DNA of 64,000 bases, taken from the NCBI GenBank assembly GCA_963750255.1, contig CAVVPZ010000006.1:620001-684000 (forward strand), read 5' to 3'. Below are positions 34,978 to 44,271 of the stretch, in pieces. The notes below the pieces were generated by a model that saw only the letters and a list, made by a program, of their open reading frames with translations, ran no database searches and had not been told where the DNA came from. Position 1 is the stretch's first letter. Each line of letters starts with the position of its first letter. The position numbers were made by a program, and so were the translations under genes. The DNA is from DATLED01 sp963750255. GTDB lineage: Bacteria; Actinomycetota; Acidimicrobiia; Acidimicrobiales; CADCTF01.

Positions 34978-37447
34978 GTGCCCGACCGCATCGAGGACCT
35001 CATTGCTCTTCTCACGCTGGACGAAAAGGGCCGGCTGGTGTCGGGCACCGACTGGTGGCACACGGCGAGCATCGAGCGACTCGGAATTCCCGCGCTCAAG
35101 ATGAGCGACGGCCCCGCCGGCGTACGGGGCGCCCACGTGAGCGGGGGACCGCCGTCGTCGAGCTTTCCGTGTGGCACCGCTCTCGGGGCGACGTGGGATG
35201 TCGAGTTGGTGCGCGAGGTCGGCGCCGCGCTCGCCGGCGAGTTGCAGTCGAAGGGCGCGCAGCTCATTCTCGCCCCGACCGTCAACCTGCACCGCACGCC
35301 CCTTGCGGGCCGAAACTTCGAGTGCTACAGCGAGGATCCGTTCCTCACGACCCGGCTGGCTGTGGCCTACATCGAGGGCGTACAAGGCGAGGGCGTCGGT
35401 GCCACCATCAAGCACTTCGTGGCCAACGACTCGGAGTTCGAGCGGATGACGATCAGCTCGGAGGTGCCCGAGCGGGCGCTCCGAGAGCTCTACCTGGCTC
35501 CGTTCGAGGCGGCGGTCCGAGAGGTGGGCGTGTGGGCCGTGATGTCGGCCTACAACAAGGTCGATGGCCAGTGGTGTAGCGAGAACAGCGCGCTGCTCAC
35601 CACCATCCTCCGAGAGGAGTGGGGCTTCGACGGTCTGGTCGTGTCCGACTGGTTCGGCACGCACTCGACGGTCGACGCCTCGACGGCTGGACTCGATCTC
35701 GAGATGCCCGGGCCGCCTCGGTACGGTGGCGACGCCATCGTGGCCGCGGTGACCTCCGGCGAGTTGGCGCCCGAAGCCGTCGACGACCGGTGCCGGCGAG
35801 TCCTCGGGTTGGTCGAGCGAGCCGGACTGTTCGACCAAGCGGATGAGGCCGCCACCGCTGAGCGATACGACGACCGTGCCGATCTGCGCGATCTGCTCCG
35901 GAGAGCGGCATCGTCGTCGATCGTCCTGCTCCAGAACGAAGACGTGGCCGGCGCCCCGCTGCTCCCGCTCGACCGCCACGGCTTGCAGACCGTTGCGCTC
36001 ATCGGTCCGACGGCCGCTCGCCCATCAGCCCAGGGAGGCGGCAGCGCGCAGGTGCTGGCCCCCTATGAGGTATCGCCCCTCGAGGGGCTGCGTGCCGCGC
36101 TCGGCGAGGGTGTTCGCATCGATTTCGAGCCGGGCGCGGACATCGGTCGCGGCCCAGCCTGGCTCGACCCGAGCAGGTTGACGCTGCCTTCGGGTTCAGG
36201 CCCCGGCTGGATGGTCAGCTACGTCGACGGCCCCGAACCCGCTTCGGGCGCGGTCGTGCAAGCGGCCGGCACGACCCGCACGTGGTTCCGGTGGGACCCG
36301 GAATTCGCGCCCGCCGGTGCCGGGCGAACGTGGTCCATGCGGGCTGAAGGCCAGTACACCGCCGCCTGGTCGGGACCGCACACCCTCACGGCGAGGACGT
36401 CGGGCCGGGTCCGACTCTGGCTCGGCGACGAGGAGATCGACGGGTGGGACGACGCCGGCGAACGTCGCACCCGGGCGCTGACCATCCGCGCCGAGGCGGG
36501 TGATCCGATACCGGTGCGGGTCGAATGGGCCTCCGACGGGCCGGAGCTGAATCTCGACGTTCGCATCGACGAGCCCCTGCCCGACGACTTGGCCGACCGT
36601 GCGGTGTCGTTGGCGGCGAAGTCGGATGTCGCCGTGGTCGTCGCCGGGCTCGACAGCACGTGGGAGACCGAAGGCCGCGATCGACGTGACCCTGCCGCTC
36701 CCGGGCGGGCAGGCCGAGTTGATCCGGCGGGTGGCAGAGGCGAACCCCCGGACCGTGGTCGTGGTCAATGCGGGGGCAGCCGTCGACTTCTCGTGGGCCG
36801 ACTCGGTCCCCGCCATCCTCCAGCTCTGGTACCCGGGACAGGAGGGGGGCCACGCGCTGGCCGACGTGCTGTTGGGGATCGTCGACCCGGGAGGTCGTTT
36901 GCCGACCACGTTCGCTCGACGTCTCGACGACCACCCAGCGATGTTGAACTATCCGGGCGAGCGGGGCGAAGTGCGATACGGCGAGGGCCTCTTCATCGGC
37001 TACCGGGCCTTCGACCGCACCGGCATCGCACCCGCCTTTCCGTTCGGTCACGGATTGTCGTACACGTCGTTCTCGTTCGGCACTCCGACGCTCTCGACCT
37101 CGTCGCCGGCGGCCGGTATCCCGATGTCGGTGACGGTTCCCGTGACCAACATCGGAACCCGGCGGGGCGACACCGTCGTGCAGGTGTACGTCGCCGATCG
37201 GGAGTCGTCGGTGATCCGTCCCGACAAGGAGCTCAAGGGTTTCGTGCGCCTGCGGGACATCGAGCCCGGCCAAACCGTCGATGCTGTCGCCCAGCTCGGC
37301 GACCGGGCCTTTGCCTTCTGGGACCCGGCAACGCACGGCTGGACCGTCGAGGCGGGCGACTTCGATGTGATCGTCGCCGCCTCGGCCGCCGACGTCCGCC
37401 ACCGGGTCACCGTGACCTGGACCGCCTCCTCGTTCCGGGCAGGGTGA
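34978..37447 (+). CDS. Glycoside hydrolase family 3 beta-glucosidase with PA14 insert (frameshifted)
   Basis: Cytosolic GH3 enzyme of about 820 residues once repaired. The N-terminal barrel carries the nucleophile Asp in LVVSDWFGTHST and substrate motifs NFECYSEDPFLT and GATIKHFVANDSE. A PA14-like beta-barrel (about 400-535) is inserted in the second domain, as in beta-glucosidases of the BglX/PA14 type. Frame one reaches GLDSTWETEGRDR and then fails; from about 36674 the +1 frame continues LPLPGGQAELIRRVAEANP to a normal fibronectin-like C-terminus ending at 37447. The break lies between 36670 and 36682. Because both halves are well conserved, a sequence error or very recent indel is likely. 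Confidence 0.8.
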
Positions 37448-37474
37448 GAGCGCGATCGCGCTCTCACCCTGCCC
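37437..37474. repeat. Palindromic repeat element, copy 2 (terminator-like)
   Basis: A perfect 38-nt palindrome whose arms begin GGGCAGGGTGAGAGCG and meet at CGATCG. It starts inside the last codons of the GH3 gene and ends 12 nt before the stop of the convergent TetR gene, so it could terminate both transcripts. The same core occurs at 8156-8213 inside addA. Confidence 0.85.
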
Positions 37475-37486
37475 AAAACGAGGCTG

Positions 37487-38095
37487 TCAGCGGGTCGACA
37501 TCCCCCGCAGCGCGCCCATGACGACGTCGACGTAGGTCTGTTCGAGCAGGGACCGGGGGTCGCCCGCTCGCCATCGGTCGACCATGCCGGTCATCCCGGC
37601 CAACAGGATGCCGGCGGCGGCGGTGGCCTCTCGGCGCGGGATCCCGAACTCCTTCTCGGCCAGTCGTCCGTAGAATTCCTGGAGTTCCTGGTTGTAGCGG
37701 CGACGTCGCTCGGCCAACGGACCCTGGATCGAGTGGGCCTGCATCAAGGTGCCGATCAACGCACCCCGCTCGGTCATCACGTCGAACCAGGCGGCGATGC
37801 TGGCCCGGATGCGGCCCTCGAAGTCGGACGCCGCCCGCACCCCGGCATCGGAACGGCGCTGCAGATCGCTCAACTCCCGGTTGAGCAGGGCCAACAGCAG
37901 TTCGTTGCGATTCGAGAAGTAGGCGTAGCCCAAACCCTTGCTGACCCCGGCGGCCGCAGCCACCGACTCCATCGTGACGGCCTCGGCCCCCCGCTCGAGC
38001 ACCAGGTGGGCGGTGACATCGAGGAAGTGCTCCCGCCGGTCCTTGGCCGACAGCCGGGCCGGGCGCGGCGGGATGGCCGGCACCTTGTTCGTCAC
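37487..38095 (-). CDS. TetR-family transcriptional regulator
   Basis: A 202-residue repressor. The N-terminal helix-turn-helix reads AEAVTMESVAAAAGVSKGLGYAYFSNRNEL (split here as AEAVTMESVAAAAGV and SKGLGYAYFSNR), with a variable ligand-binding C-terminal domain. It diverges from the GH13 gene with 46 nt between the two starts, so control of that gene and of itself is likely. The GTG start has TACGTT 7 nt upstream and no ribosome-binding site. Confidence 0.85.
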   Translation of the reverse strand: MTNKVPAIPPRPARLSAKDRREHFLDVTAHLVLERGAEAVTMESVAAAAGVSKGLGYAYFSNRNELLLALLNRELSDLQRRSDAGVRAASDFEGRIRASIAAWFDVMTERGALIGTLMQAHSIQGPLAERRRRYNQELQEFYGRLAEKEFGIPRREATAAAGILLAGMTGMVDRWRAGDPRSLLEQTYVDVVMGALRGMSTR

Positions 38096-38102
38096 GCCCA
38101 GG

Positions 38103-38132
38103 AACGTATCCGGTCCGGGGCCCCTCTAGCCT
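38103..38132. promoter_or_regulatory. Divergent TetR/GH13 promoter region with two candidate -10 boxes
   Basis: TACGTT on the minus strand (38108-38103) lies 7 nt before the TetR GTG, and TAGCCT on the plus strand (38127-38132) lies 9 nt before the GH13 ATG. Both genes would be leaderless. The 46-nt gap leaves room for one TetR operator, though no clear palindrome stands out. Confidence 0.5.
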
Positions 38133-38141
38133 GCAACGGCC

Positions 38142-39655
38142 ATGACCGACCCGTGGTGGAAATCCGCCGTGATCTACCAGATCTACCCGCGCAGCTTCTG
38201 CGACACGAACGGCGACGGGGTCGGTGACCTCGATGGAATCCGACACCACCTCGACCACCTGGTCGACCTCGGGGTCGACGCCATATGGCTGTCGCCCTTC
38301 TTCCGCTCGCCGATGAAGGACTACGGGTACGACGTCGCCGACTACTGCGACGTCGACCCGCTCTTCGGCGACCTGGCCGACTTCGACCGGCTCCTCGACG
38401 CCGCCCACCGGCGGGATTTCCGCGTCCTCATCGACTGGGTGCCCAACCACACCAGCGACCAGCACCCGTGGTTCGTCGAATCGAGGTCGTCGCGCGACAA
38501 CGCCAAGGCCGACTGGTACTGGTGGGTCGACGGCGACCCGTCGACGCCCCCGAACAACTGGGAGGCCAACTTCACCGGCGGCCCGGCGTGGACGTGGGAC
38601 GAGACGACGCGGGCAGTGGTACCTCCACAACTTTCTTCGCCAGCAACCCGACTTGAACTGGCGCAACCCCGAGGTCGTGGCGGCGATGCACGACACGCTG
38701 CGGTTCTGGCTCGACCGGGGCGTCGATGGATTCCGCATCGATGTCGTCCACCTCCTCGGCAAGCCGGCCGAGCTCCCCGATGGGCCCGTGGTCAACGGTC
38801 ACTCGGCGCCGGTCCATGACTACGCCGACACTCATGAGCTCCTACGGGGAATTCGGGGCCTGATCGACTCGTACCCGGCCGAGCGGATGTCGGTGGGCGA
38901 GGTGTATCTGCTGTCGACCAAGCGGGTGGCCACCTACTACGGCGACGACGACGAACTCCATCTCGCCTTCAATTTCCCGCCGCTCTATGCGCCGTGGACG
39001 GCCGCAGCGTGGCGCCGACGCATCGACCGCGTCATCGAGGAACTCGATCCGCGAGCGGCGTGGCCGACGTGGGTGCTCTCGAACCACGACAACCCGCGGC
39101 ATCGCACCCGCTACGGCAGCGAAGCCCGTGCCCGCGCTGCCGCCGTCCTCTTGTTGACGCTCCGAGGCACGCCGTTCTTGTACGCCGGCGAGGAACTCGG
39201 TCTCGAGGATGCGGTCGTCCCTGCCGACGCGTGTCCTCGACCCCGGAGGCCGCGACGGTTGCCGGGCGCCGATCCCGTGGACGGCTTCATCCGATCACGG
39301 CTGGGCCACGGCCGATCCTTGGTTGCCGTGGCCTCCCGGCGCCGACGGTCCGAGCAACGTCGCCGCCCAGGCCGACGACTCGACGTCGATGCTCTCGCTC
39401 TACCGCGCCGTCCTCGCAGAGCGGAGATCGTCAGAAGCGTTGCGGCTCGGCACGTTCGAGTGGATCGACTCCGACGACCACGTTGTCGCGTTCGTCCGCA
39501 CGGCCGGTGCCGACCGCAAGATCGTGTTGGTCAACTTCGCCGACGAGGCCCGCCCGGCGCCTGCCGGTCTCGAGGGGACCGTCGTGTTGACGAGCGACGG
39601 CGGGCGTTTCGACGGCACGCAGCTCGCTCCGTGCCAAGCCGTCATCCTTGGCTGA
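38142..39655 (+). CDS. GH13 alpha-glucosidase/oligo-1,6-glucosidase (two frameshifts)
   Basis: A GH13 enzyme of about 500 residues after repair. It starts DPWWKSAVIYQIYPRSF, the classical N-terminus. Barrel motifs are LIDWVPNHTSDQH (region I), DGFRIDVVHLL with the nucleophile Asp (region II), SVGEVYLL with the acid/base Glu (region III) and VLSNHDNPR (region IV). The frame moves +1 at 38604-38612, where the continuation should read QWYLHNFLRQQPDLNW, and +1 again at 39226-39233, before DPGGRDGCRAPIPW. The C-terminal domain ends at 39655, overlapping the convergent kinase-like gene by 14 nt. It probably cleaves alpha-glucosides and is controlled by the divergent TetR protein. Confidence 0.8.
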
Positions 39656-40511
39656 GGGATCCTGAGCTGCCGGCGGCGGCGTAGGCGGCGGCGAGTGTGG
39701 CGACGTCGGCGTAGCGCTCCGATGGCTCGGGGGACGTCGCCCTGACAAGGACCGCAGCCCGGCGGGGGCCGCCGATGTACTTGGCCGGGTCGTCGGTCGT
39801 CGCCGTCCCGAGGTGTAGGGCGAGGCGGCCGAGAGTGAAGACGGTGGTCCGCTGGTCGATCGTGGCGCCGAGCACGTGTTCCTCGGGCGCCATGTACCGG
39901 TCGGAACCGAACATGCGACCCATTTCATTGACGAACGGTCCGCGGGCGTAGGTGTCGAGATCGATGAGCGTGAGACGATCGGCCGAGAAGTCGACGATGA
40001 GACATCCGTCGTAGAGGTCGCAGGCGATCCAGCCCGCGGCGGCGAGGGACACGTGGGCGTCGAAGAGTTCGCCGACGATGGCGACGTGACGCGCGGCGGG
40101 CAGGGCTGCGAAGCGCCGGTAGGGCGACGTGGGGTCGGCCCGGCGCAGGCGGGGTGTCCCGATCAGTTCGCCGGGCGCCCGGTCGTACACGAGCACCGGG
40201 CCGTCGCTGGTCTCGACCACATTGCGCAGGCGCGCCAAGGCACGATGGTCACACGAGACGGCGACGTCGACGGCATTGCGGAGGAGGCGCACTCGACCCG
40301 CGTGGTCGAAGTACGGGACGGACCGTCCCGGCGCCGGTGGTGCCGTCGTCCCCGCCGACTTCGCGAAGTACTCACCGGTCTCGGTAGCGACGATCCACGA
40401 CACGTTGCCCGAGTCCTGCGTGCGGTCGAACGTGTCGATGATGGCGCCGCACGACTCCACGAATTTCGCCGCCCCGATAGGCGTCTCGAGCGGGGACAAC
40501 AGTCGGTCCAC
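39642..40511 (-). CDS. Protein-kinase-like protein with altered catalytic loop
   Basis: A 289-residue kinase-fold protein. The N-lobe contains SWIVATETGEYFAKSAG (the lysine-bearing strand). The catalytic loop region reads GWIACDLYDGCLIVDF, where a Cys stands in the place of the usual metal-binding Asn, and the DFG equivalent is LIDLDTY. An activation-segment-like end GRMFGSDRYMAPEE is intact. It may be a Ser/Thr kinase, a small-molecule kinase or a pseudokinase. It ends inside the GH13 gene's last codons (14 nt overlap). The GTG start has TAGGGT 6 nt upstream. Confidence 0.65.
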   Translation of the reverse strand: MDRLLSPLETPIGAAKFVESCGAIIDTFDRTQDSGNVSWIVATETGEYFAKSAGTTAPPAPGRSVPYFDHAGRVRLLRNAVDVAVSCDHRALARLRNVVETSDGPVLVYDRAPGELIGTPRLRRADPTSPYRRFAALPAARHVAIVGELFDAHVSLAAAGWIACDLYDGCLIVDFSADRLTLIDLDTYARGPFVNEMGRMFGSDRYMAPEEHVLGATIDQRTTVFTLGRLALHLGTATTDDPAKYIGGPRRAAVLVRATSPEPSERYADVATLAAAYAAAGSSGSLSQG

Positions 40512-40517
40512 CGCCAG

Positions 40518-40523
40518 ACCCTA
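40518..40523 (-). promoter_or_regulatory. Candidate -10 (TAGGGT) of leaderless kinase-like gene
   Basis: Minus-strand TAGGGT lies 6 nt before GTG 40511, and no Shine-Dalgarno is present. Confidence 0.5.
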
Positions 40524-40554
40524 CGGGTGGACTCGAGCCGGCGACACGAAGTTG

Positions 40555-41709
40555 TCAGATGCAGGGTCCACCGGCGCCGGCCTGTCGAGGTTCGGCCAGC
40601 ACACCTCGCAACTCGCTGTCGTCGAGGGCATAGGCGATCCCGGGCTTGTCCGGAGCGATCGCGAACGCGACGCCCATGACCTTGCCGTCGGCACCGACGA
40701 GCGCTGCTCCCGAATCGCCGGGGAGAAGTTCGGCAGCGAGGAAGAGGACCTCGCGACGGGTTTGGTCTTGGCCATAGATGTCACGGCCGATGGCGGGTTC
40801 GTCGCGCCGCACCACGGCCGGTGCGACCCGGACCTGGTCTTGACCGCCGGGGTGTCCGATCACTGCGCCTTCGGCACCCACACGGCCGTTGCCGATGTCC
40901 AGGGAGGGCAGGCCGAGGCCCGGCGCGGACAGCACGGCGAGGTCGCGGTTGTCGTCGAAGGTCACGATCCGAGCCGTGATCAGCCGATTGTCGGGCCGAC
41001 GAAGTCGGATGCGTTGGGCGCCGGCGACGACGTGCGCGTTGGTGACGACGACGCCGTCGGAGACGACGAAGCCGCTGCCCTCGTGCCTGCCCCCGCAGCC
41101 GTCGGCCTCGACGTTGACGTTGGAGGCGATGGCTCGGCGCACGACGGCGTCGGGGATCGGCACTGAGGCCGGCGGCGGACCGATGTCGGGTGCAGGGCGG
41201 AGCGTGTCGAACACGTCGGGGAAACGGGCGTCGCCGACCAACCGCTTGAGGGTCTGGGTGGTGTCGGGAGGGCGGGGGAGTCGGGTGTCGACCTGGGCCA
41301 GGATGATCGAGCCGCGGGTGAGGCGGGCGATGGAGCCGGGAACCTCGGCCAGCACCGGGATCAGCAGCCAGAGACCGAACACGAGCCCGAGCACACCCGC
41401 GACTGCGCCGCCGGCGCGATCGAGGGCGCGGGCCGGTGGGGGCACGATGCGCCGCACGGCAGAGCCGAGCGATTCGCCGATGGCACCGCCGATGGCTGAA
41501 CCGAGGAGCAGGACGCCGAGCGTCACGAAGAGTCTGGTGACGGGTTGGCCCCCGAACTTGGTGATCACCGCCGGCAAGACCCGTAGCGCGACGAGGAACC
41601 CACCGACGGCGCCGATCCACGACGCGACCCGGGCCACCAAGCCGACGCGGTAGCCGCCGAACATGGCGGACACGAATGCCGCGACGAGGAGGAGATCGAG
41701 GAGGTTCAC
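40555..41709 (-). CDS. marP: MarP-like periplasmic serine protease (CvpA-like membrane domain)
   Basis: A 384-residue protein. Four N-terminal helices (about residues 5-130) form a CvpA/colicin-V-production-like membrane domain. The trypsin-like domain (about 190-375) has His in VVVTNAHVVAG, Asp in DDNRDLAVLS and Ser in ELLPGDSGAALV. Two cysteines, one in GCGG and one at the C-terminus, might pair. The architecture matches mycobacterial MarP (acid-resistance protease), which acts in the periplasm on peptidoglycan hydrolases. A minus-strand TAGGTT lies 9 nt before the GTG start. Confidence 0.82.
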   Translation of the reverse strand: MNLLDLLLVAAFVSAMFGGYRVGLVARVASWIGAVGGFLVALRVLPAVITKFGGQPVTRLFVTLGVLLLGSAIGGAIGESLGSAVRRIVPPPARALDRAGGAVAGVLGLVFGLWLLIPVLAEVPGSIARLTRGSIILAQVDTRLPRPPDTTQTLKRLVGDARFPDVFDTLRPAPDIGPPPASVPIPDAVVRRAIASNVNVEADGCGGRHEGSGFVVSDGVVVTNAHVVAGAQRIRLRRPDNRLITARIVTFDDNRDLAVLSAPGLGLPSLDIGNGRVGAEGAVIGHPGGQDQVRVAPAVVRRDEPAIGRDIYGQDQTRREVLFLAAELLPGDSGAALVGADGKVMGVAFAIAPDKPGIAYALDDSELRGVLAEPRQAGAGGPCI

Positions 41710-41718
41710 GGCGCGGCC

Positions 41719-41724
41719 AACCTA
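41719..41724 (-). promoter_or_regulatory. Candidate -10 (TAGGTT) of leaderless marP
   Basis: Minus-strand TAGGTT ends 9 nt before GTG 41709; no ribosome-binding site is visible. Confidence 0.5.
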
Positions 41725-41748
41725 CCGATGCCGAGGCCCGCACGCGAC

Positions 41749-41790
41749 GACGTCCCGCTCTCGCCTGGGAGGACAAGAGAGCAGGACGTC
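41749..41790 (-). repeat. Inverted repeat between the small membrane gene and marP
   Basis: Arms GACGTCC-C-GCTCTC and GAGAGC-A-GGACGTC pair over 13 bp with one C/A mismatch and a 14-nt loop. It lies 59 nt downstream of the stop of the 51-residue minus-strand gene and upstream of marP, so it may act as a terminator insulating marP. There is no T-run. Confidence 0.5.
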
Positions 41791-41848
41791 TTCTTGGAAC
41801 AATTGATCGACGAGCGCGCTCGCAACTTGAGGGATTGTCGTGGACTTT

Positions 41849-42004
41849 TCAGCTGGCGTCGATCAACGATCGCCGCCGAGCCGCAAGGATGCCCGCGGCG
41901 AGCGTGAGGAGGCCGGCCCCCACCAGTCCGGCGACCTCCAGGCCAAGAACGGCGAACTCGGCTGCGAGCATGCCCATCAACAGAAACAGCACAGCGAGTG
42001 CCAT
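41849..42004 (-). CDS. Small membrane protein, 51 residues
   Basis: A short frame starting at ATG 42004 with GGGGAG 7 nt upstream. It encodes a strongly hydrophobic protein with two helices (LAVLFLLMGMLAAEFAVLGL and VAGLVGAGLLTLAAGILA) and a positively charged tail AARRRSLIDAS. It is 32 nt downstream of the alkylsulfatase-like gene on the same strand and probably co-transcribed. Topology resembles small membrane modulators of other proteins; the function is unknown. Confidence 0.6.
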   Translation of the reverse strand: MALAVLFLLMGMLAAEFAVLGLEVAGLVGAGLLTLAAGILAARRRSLIDAS

Positions 42005-42036
42005 GTCGGATCTCCCCCTCATGGTCGAACGGCGTT

Positions 42037-43353
42037 CTACCCGTGTCCGTGGCCGCCGGAACCTTGCGGTGCTCCGTCGGGCTCAGCGGGTCCGGCCGCG
42101 GTGGCCGACTCCGAAGCGGCCCACGCAAAAACCCCTTTGGCCATCGTGGAGGGCTCCTCGGCCACCCGCCGACGGAACACCTCGGCTCGAATGGCGTGGA
42201 CTCCGGTGTCGGCAGGCGCAGCCAGCGAGGCCATCTCGGCCAGGTGGCCGGCCAACCGGAGATCGCCGGTGTCGGCGATGGCCAGGGCTCGATCGGCGAG
42301 CGCGCCTGCGCCCCCGGCCAGCGACGCGACCTCGGCCGCGAGCACGGCCTCCGGCGCGGGCTTGAGGTGCGCGGGGTTGCCGTCGTACCAACCGCCGTAG
42401 AGCCGCCACGTGTTGCGGACGATGAACTCGGGGTCGTCGTACACAGGGCGAAGGTAGGGACGATCGAGCAGATGGGCCGGGGCCCGGACGGAGTGCAAGA
42501 TCTCGTCGAGTCGGGCGCCGGTGTTCATCATCGCCACCGTCTGGTCGTGCAAGGACTCCAACAACTCGGCGGTGTCTCCCAAGGCTTGGGCCACCCGCGC
42601 CTCGCCGACCACCGGCACGCCGTGGCCCGGGAGGAGGATCTCGGGTCGGAGGGCGACGATCTTGCGCAAGCCGGCGGCCCATTCGCCCGGGAACCGTTGG
42701 ACCTTTTGCGGATTGCCGGCGTTGGGTGAGGCCCAAATGAAGAGGTCGCCGGTGCACACGACCCGGTGGTCCGGGAACCACGTCCAGGTGTGGTCGTCGG
42801 TCTCGCCCTTGCAGTGATGCAACTCGAAACGGAGATCGCCGACCTCGACCTCGAGGGTGTCGCGGTACGTGGTGTCGGGATAGCGGTATTCGGTCGGCCA
42901 TGCGAACGTACGAAGCTGGAACTGGCGCTGGTTGATCACGCCGTTGTAGCCCGCGGTGAGGATGTAGCGATCGAAGCGGTGGGGCAGGGCCTCGTGGGCG
43001 AGGACCCGCGGCGCGGGCCACCCCTTGTCGAGCGCCTCGGCTTCGAACACGGGGACGCCGAAGACGTGGTCGATGTGGCCATGCGAATACACCGCGGTGT
43101 CGAGCCGCTCGGGCGTCCAAGCCCGCACCTGTTGATGGACGGTCGTGGCCATGAACGCGCTGCCGGTGTCGACCAACACCAGACCGTCCCCGCTGGTGAA
43201 CGCACTGACGTTGGCGAATGAGGGCACGAAGGCAACGCCATCAGCCACCTCGGCGAGGTCGGCGATGTTCTCGGCCGACACCGGGTGGTGCCCCTCGATG
43301 TCGGCTTCGCCTGTCCAGAGCTTGTCCGCCAGGGTCAGGATGTCGTCGGCCAT
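42037..43353 (-). CDS. Alkylsulfatase-like MBL-fold hydrolase
   Basis: A 438-residue metallohydrolase. The binuclear zinc motif is YSHGHIDHVFG (HxHxDH); further ligands lie in TGDLFIW and ILLPGHG. The middle region GGWYDGNPAHLKP is characteristic of the alkylsulfatase (SdsA1/BDS1-type) dimerisation domain, and an alpha-helical C-terminal part follows. It lacks a signal peptide, unlike secreted SdsA1, so a cytosolic sulfate- or phosphate-ester or thioester substrate is possible. A His/Gly-rich tail (GGHGHG) ends the protein. It diverges from the LLM oxidoreductase gene and has TAGGTT 7 nt before its ATG. Confidence 0.75.
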   Translation of the reverse strand: MADDILTLADKLWTGEADIEGHHPVSAENIADLAEVADGVAFVPSFANVSAFTSGDGLVLVDTGSAFMATTVHQQVRAWTPERLDTAVYSHGHIDHVFGVPVFEAEALDKGWPAPRVLAHEALPHRFDRYILTAGYNGVINQRQFQLRTFAWPTEYRYPDTTYRDTLEVEVGDLRFELHHCKGETDDHTWTWFPDHRVVCTGDLFIWASPNAGNPQKVQRFPGEWAAGLRKIVALRPEILLPGHGVPVVGEARVAQALGDTAELLESLHDQTVAMMNTGARLDEILHSVRAPAHLLDRPYLRPVYDDPEFIVRNTWRLYGGWYDGNPAHLKPAPEAVLAAEVASLAGGAGALADRALAIADTGDLRLAGHLAEMASLAAPADTGVHAIRAEVFRRRVAEEPSTMAKGVFAWAASESATAAGPAEPDGAPQGSGGHGHG

Positions 43354-43360
43354 GGCCCCG

Positions 43361-43366
43361 AACCTA
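43361..43366 (-). promoter_or_regulatory. Candidate -10 (TAGGTT) of leaderless alkylsulfatase-like gene
   Basis: Minus-strand TAGGTT ends 7 nt before ATG 43353, and there is no Shine-Dalgarno. Confidence 0.5.
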
Positions 43367-43410
43367 CGATGCCGAGCGGACTCTCGCACGGGGAGCCACA
43401 GGAGGTCAGC

Positions 43411-44271
43411 GTGAAGTTCGGGATCGTGTTCGCCAATACGGGCTATGCCGCCACGGCCGAAGGGGCAGTCAGCCTCGGCCAGATCGCCGAAGAGGCGGGG
43501 TTCGAATCGCTGTGGACGGTCGAGCACGTGATCGTGCCAACGGGATACGAGTCCGAGTATCCGTACTCCCCGACCGGGAAGATGCCTGGGAGCGAGGACG
43601 CCCCGATTCCCGATCCCTTGATCTGGCTCACGTGGGTTGCAGCCAACACGCGAATGATCAACCTGGCCACCGGCATCCTGATCCTTCCTCAGCGCAACCC
43701 GATCGTGCTCTCCAAAGAGGTGGCGACCCTCGACGCGCTCTCGGGCGGCCGCGCCATCCTGGGCGTCGGTGTCGGGTGGTTGCGCGAGGAGTTCGACGCC
43801 ATCGGTGTCGACTTCGATGCGCGCGGCGCGATCACCGACGAGTACATGCAGGCGCTCCGCGAGCTCTGGACGGCCGACGAAGCCACCTTCGAGGGCACCT
43901 GGACCTCGTTCGACAAGGCGAAGATGTATCCCAAGCCGGCGCGAGCGGGCGGCGTCCCATTGCACGTGGGGGGCCACTCCAAGGCTGCCGCCCGCCGTGC
44001 CGGCCGATTCGGCGACGGGTTCTTCCCGGCCAAGGGTTCCATCGAAGATCTGGCCGCACTGTTCGAGGTGGCCCGAGGGGCGGCGACCGACGCGGGCCGC
44101 GACCCGGCGGGTATCGAAATGACCTGTGGGGGAGCCATGGACGTCGACGGCGTCAAGCGGTACGCCGACATCGGTGCCGACCGACTCGTGATCCCCGCCT
44201 TCGGACGTGACGCCGAGTCGTTCAAGGCGATGCTCGGCGGGTTCGGCGAGAACGTGATCTCCAAGCTGTGA
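43411..44271 (+). CDS. LLM-class (F420-dependent type) oxidoreductase
   Basis: A 286-residue luciferase-like TIM-barrel oxidoreductase. Characteristic stretches are FESLWTVEHVIVP near the N-terminus, INLATGILILPQRNP, LDALSGGRAILGVGVGW and VPLHVGGHS, as in actinobacterial F420-dependent LLM proteins; flavin use is an alternative. GTG 43411 has AGGAGG 5 nt upstream. The next gene's GTG overlaps this stop codon, so it is co-transcribed with a haloalkane dehalogenase and an ABC1 kinase. Confidence 0.83.
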   Translation: MKFGIVFANTGYAATAEGAVSLGQIAEEAGFESLWTVEHVIVPTGYESEYPYSPTGKMPGSEDAPIPDPLIWLTWVAANTRMINLATGILILPQRNPIVLSKEVATLDALSGGRAILGVGVGWLREEFDAIGVDFDARGAITDEYMQALRELWTADEATFEGTWTSFDKAKMYPKPARAGGVPLHVGGHSKAAARRAGRFGDGFFPAKGSIEDLAALFEVARGAATDAGRDPAGIEMTCGGAMDVDGVKRYADIGADRLVIPAFGRDAESFKAMLGGFGENVISKL

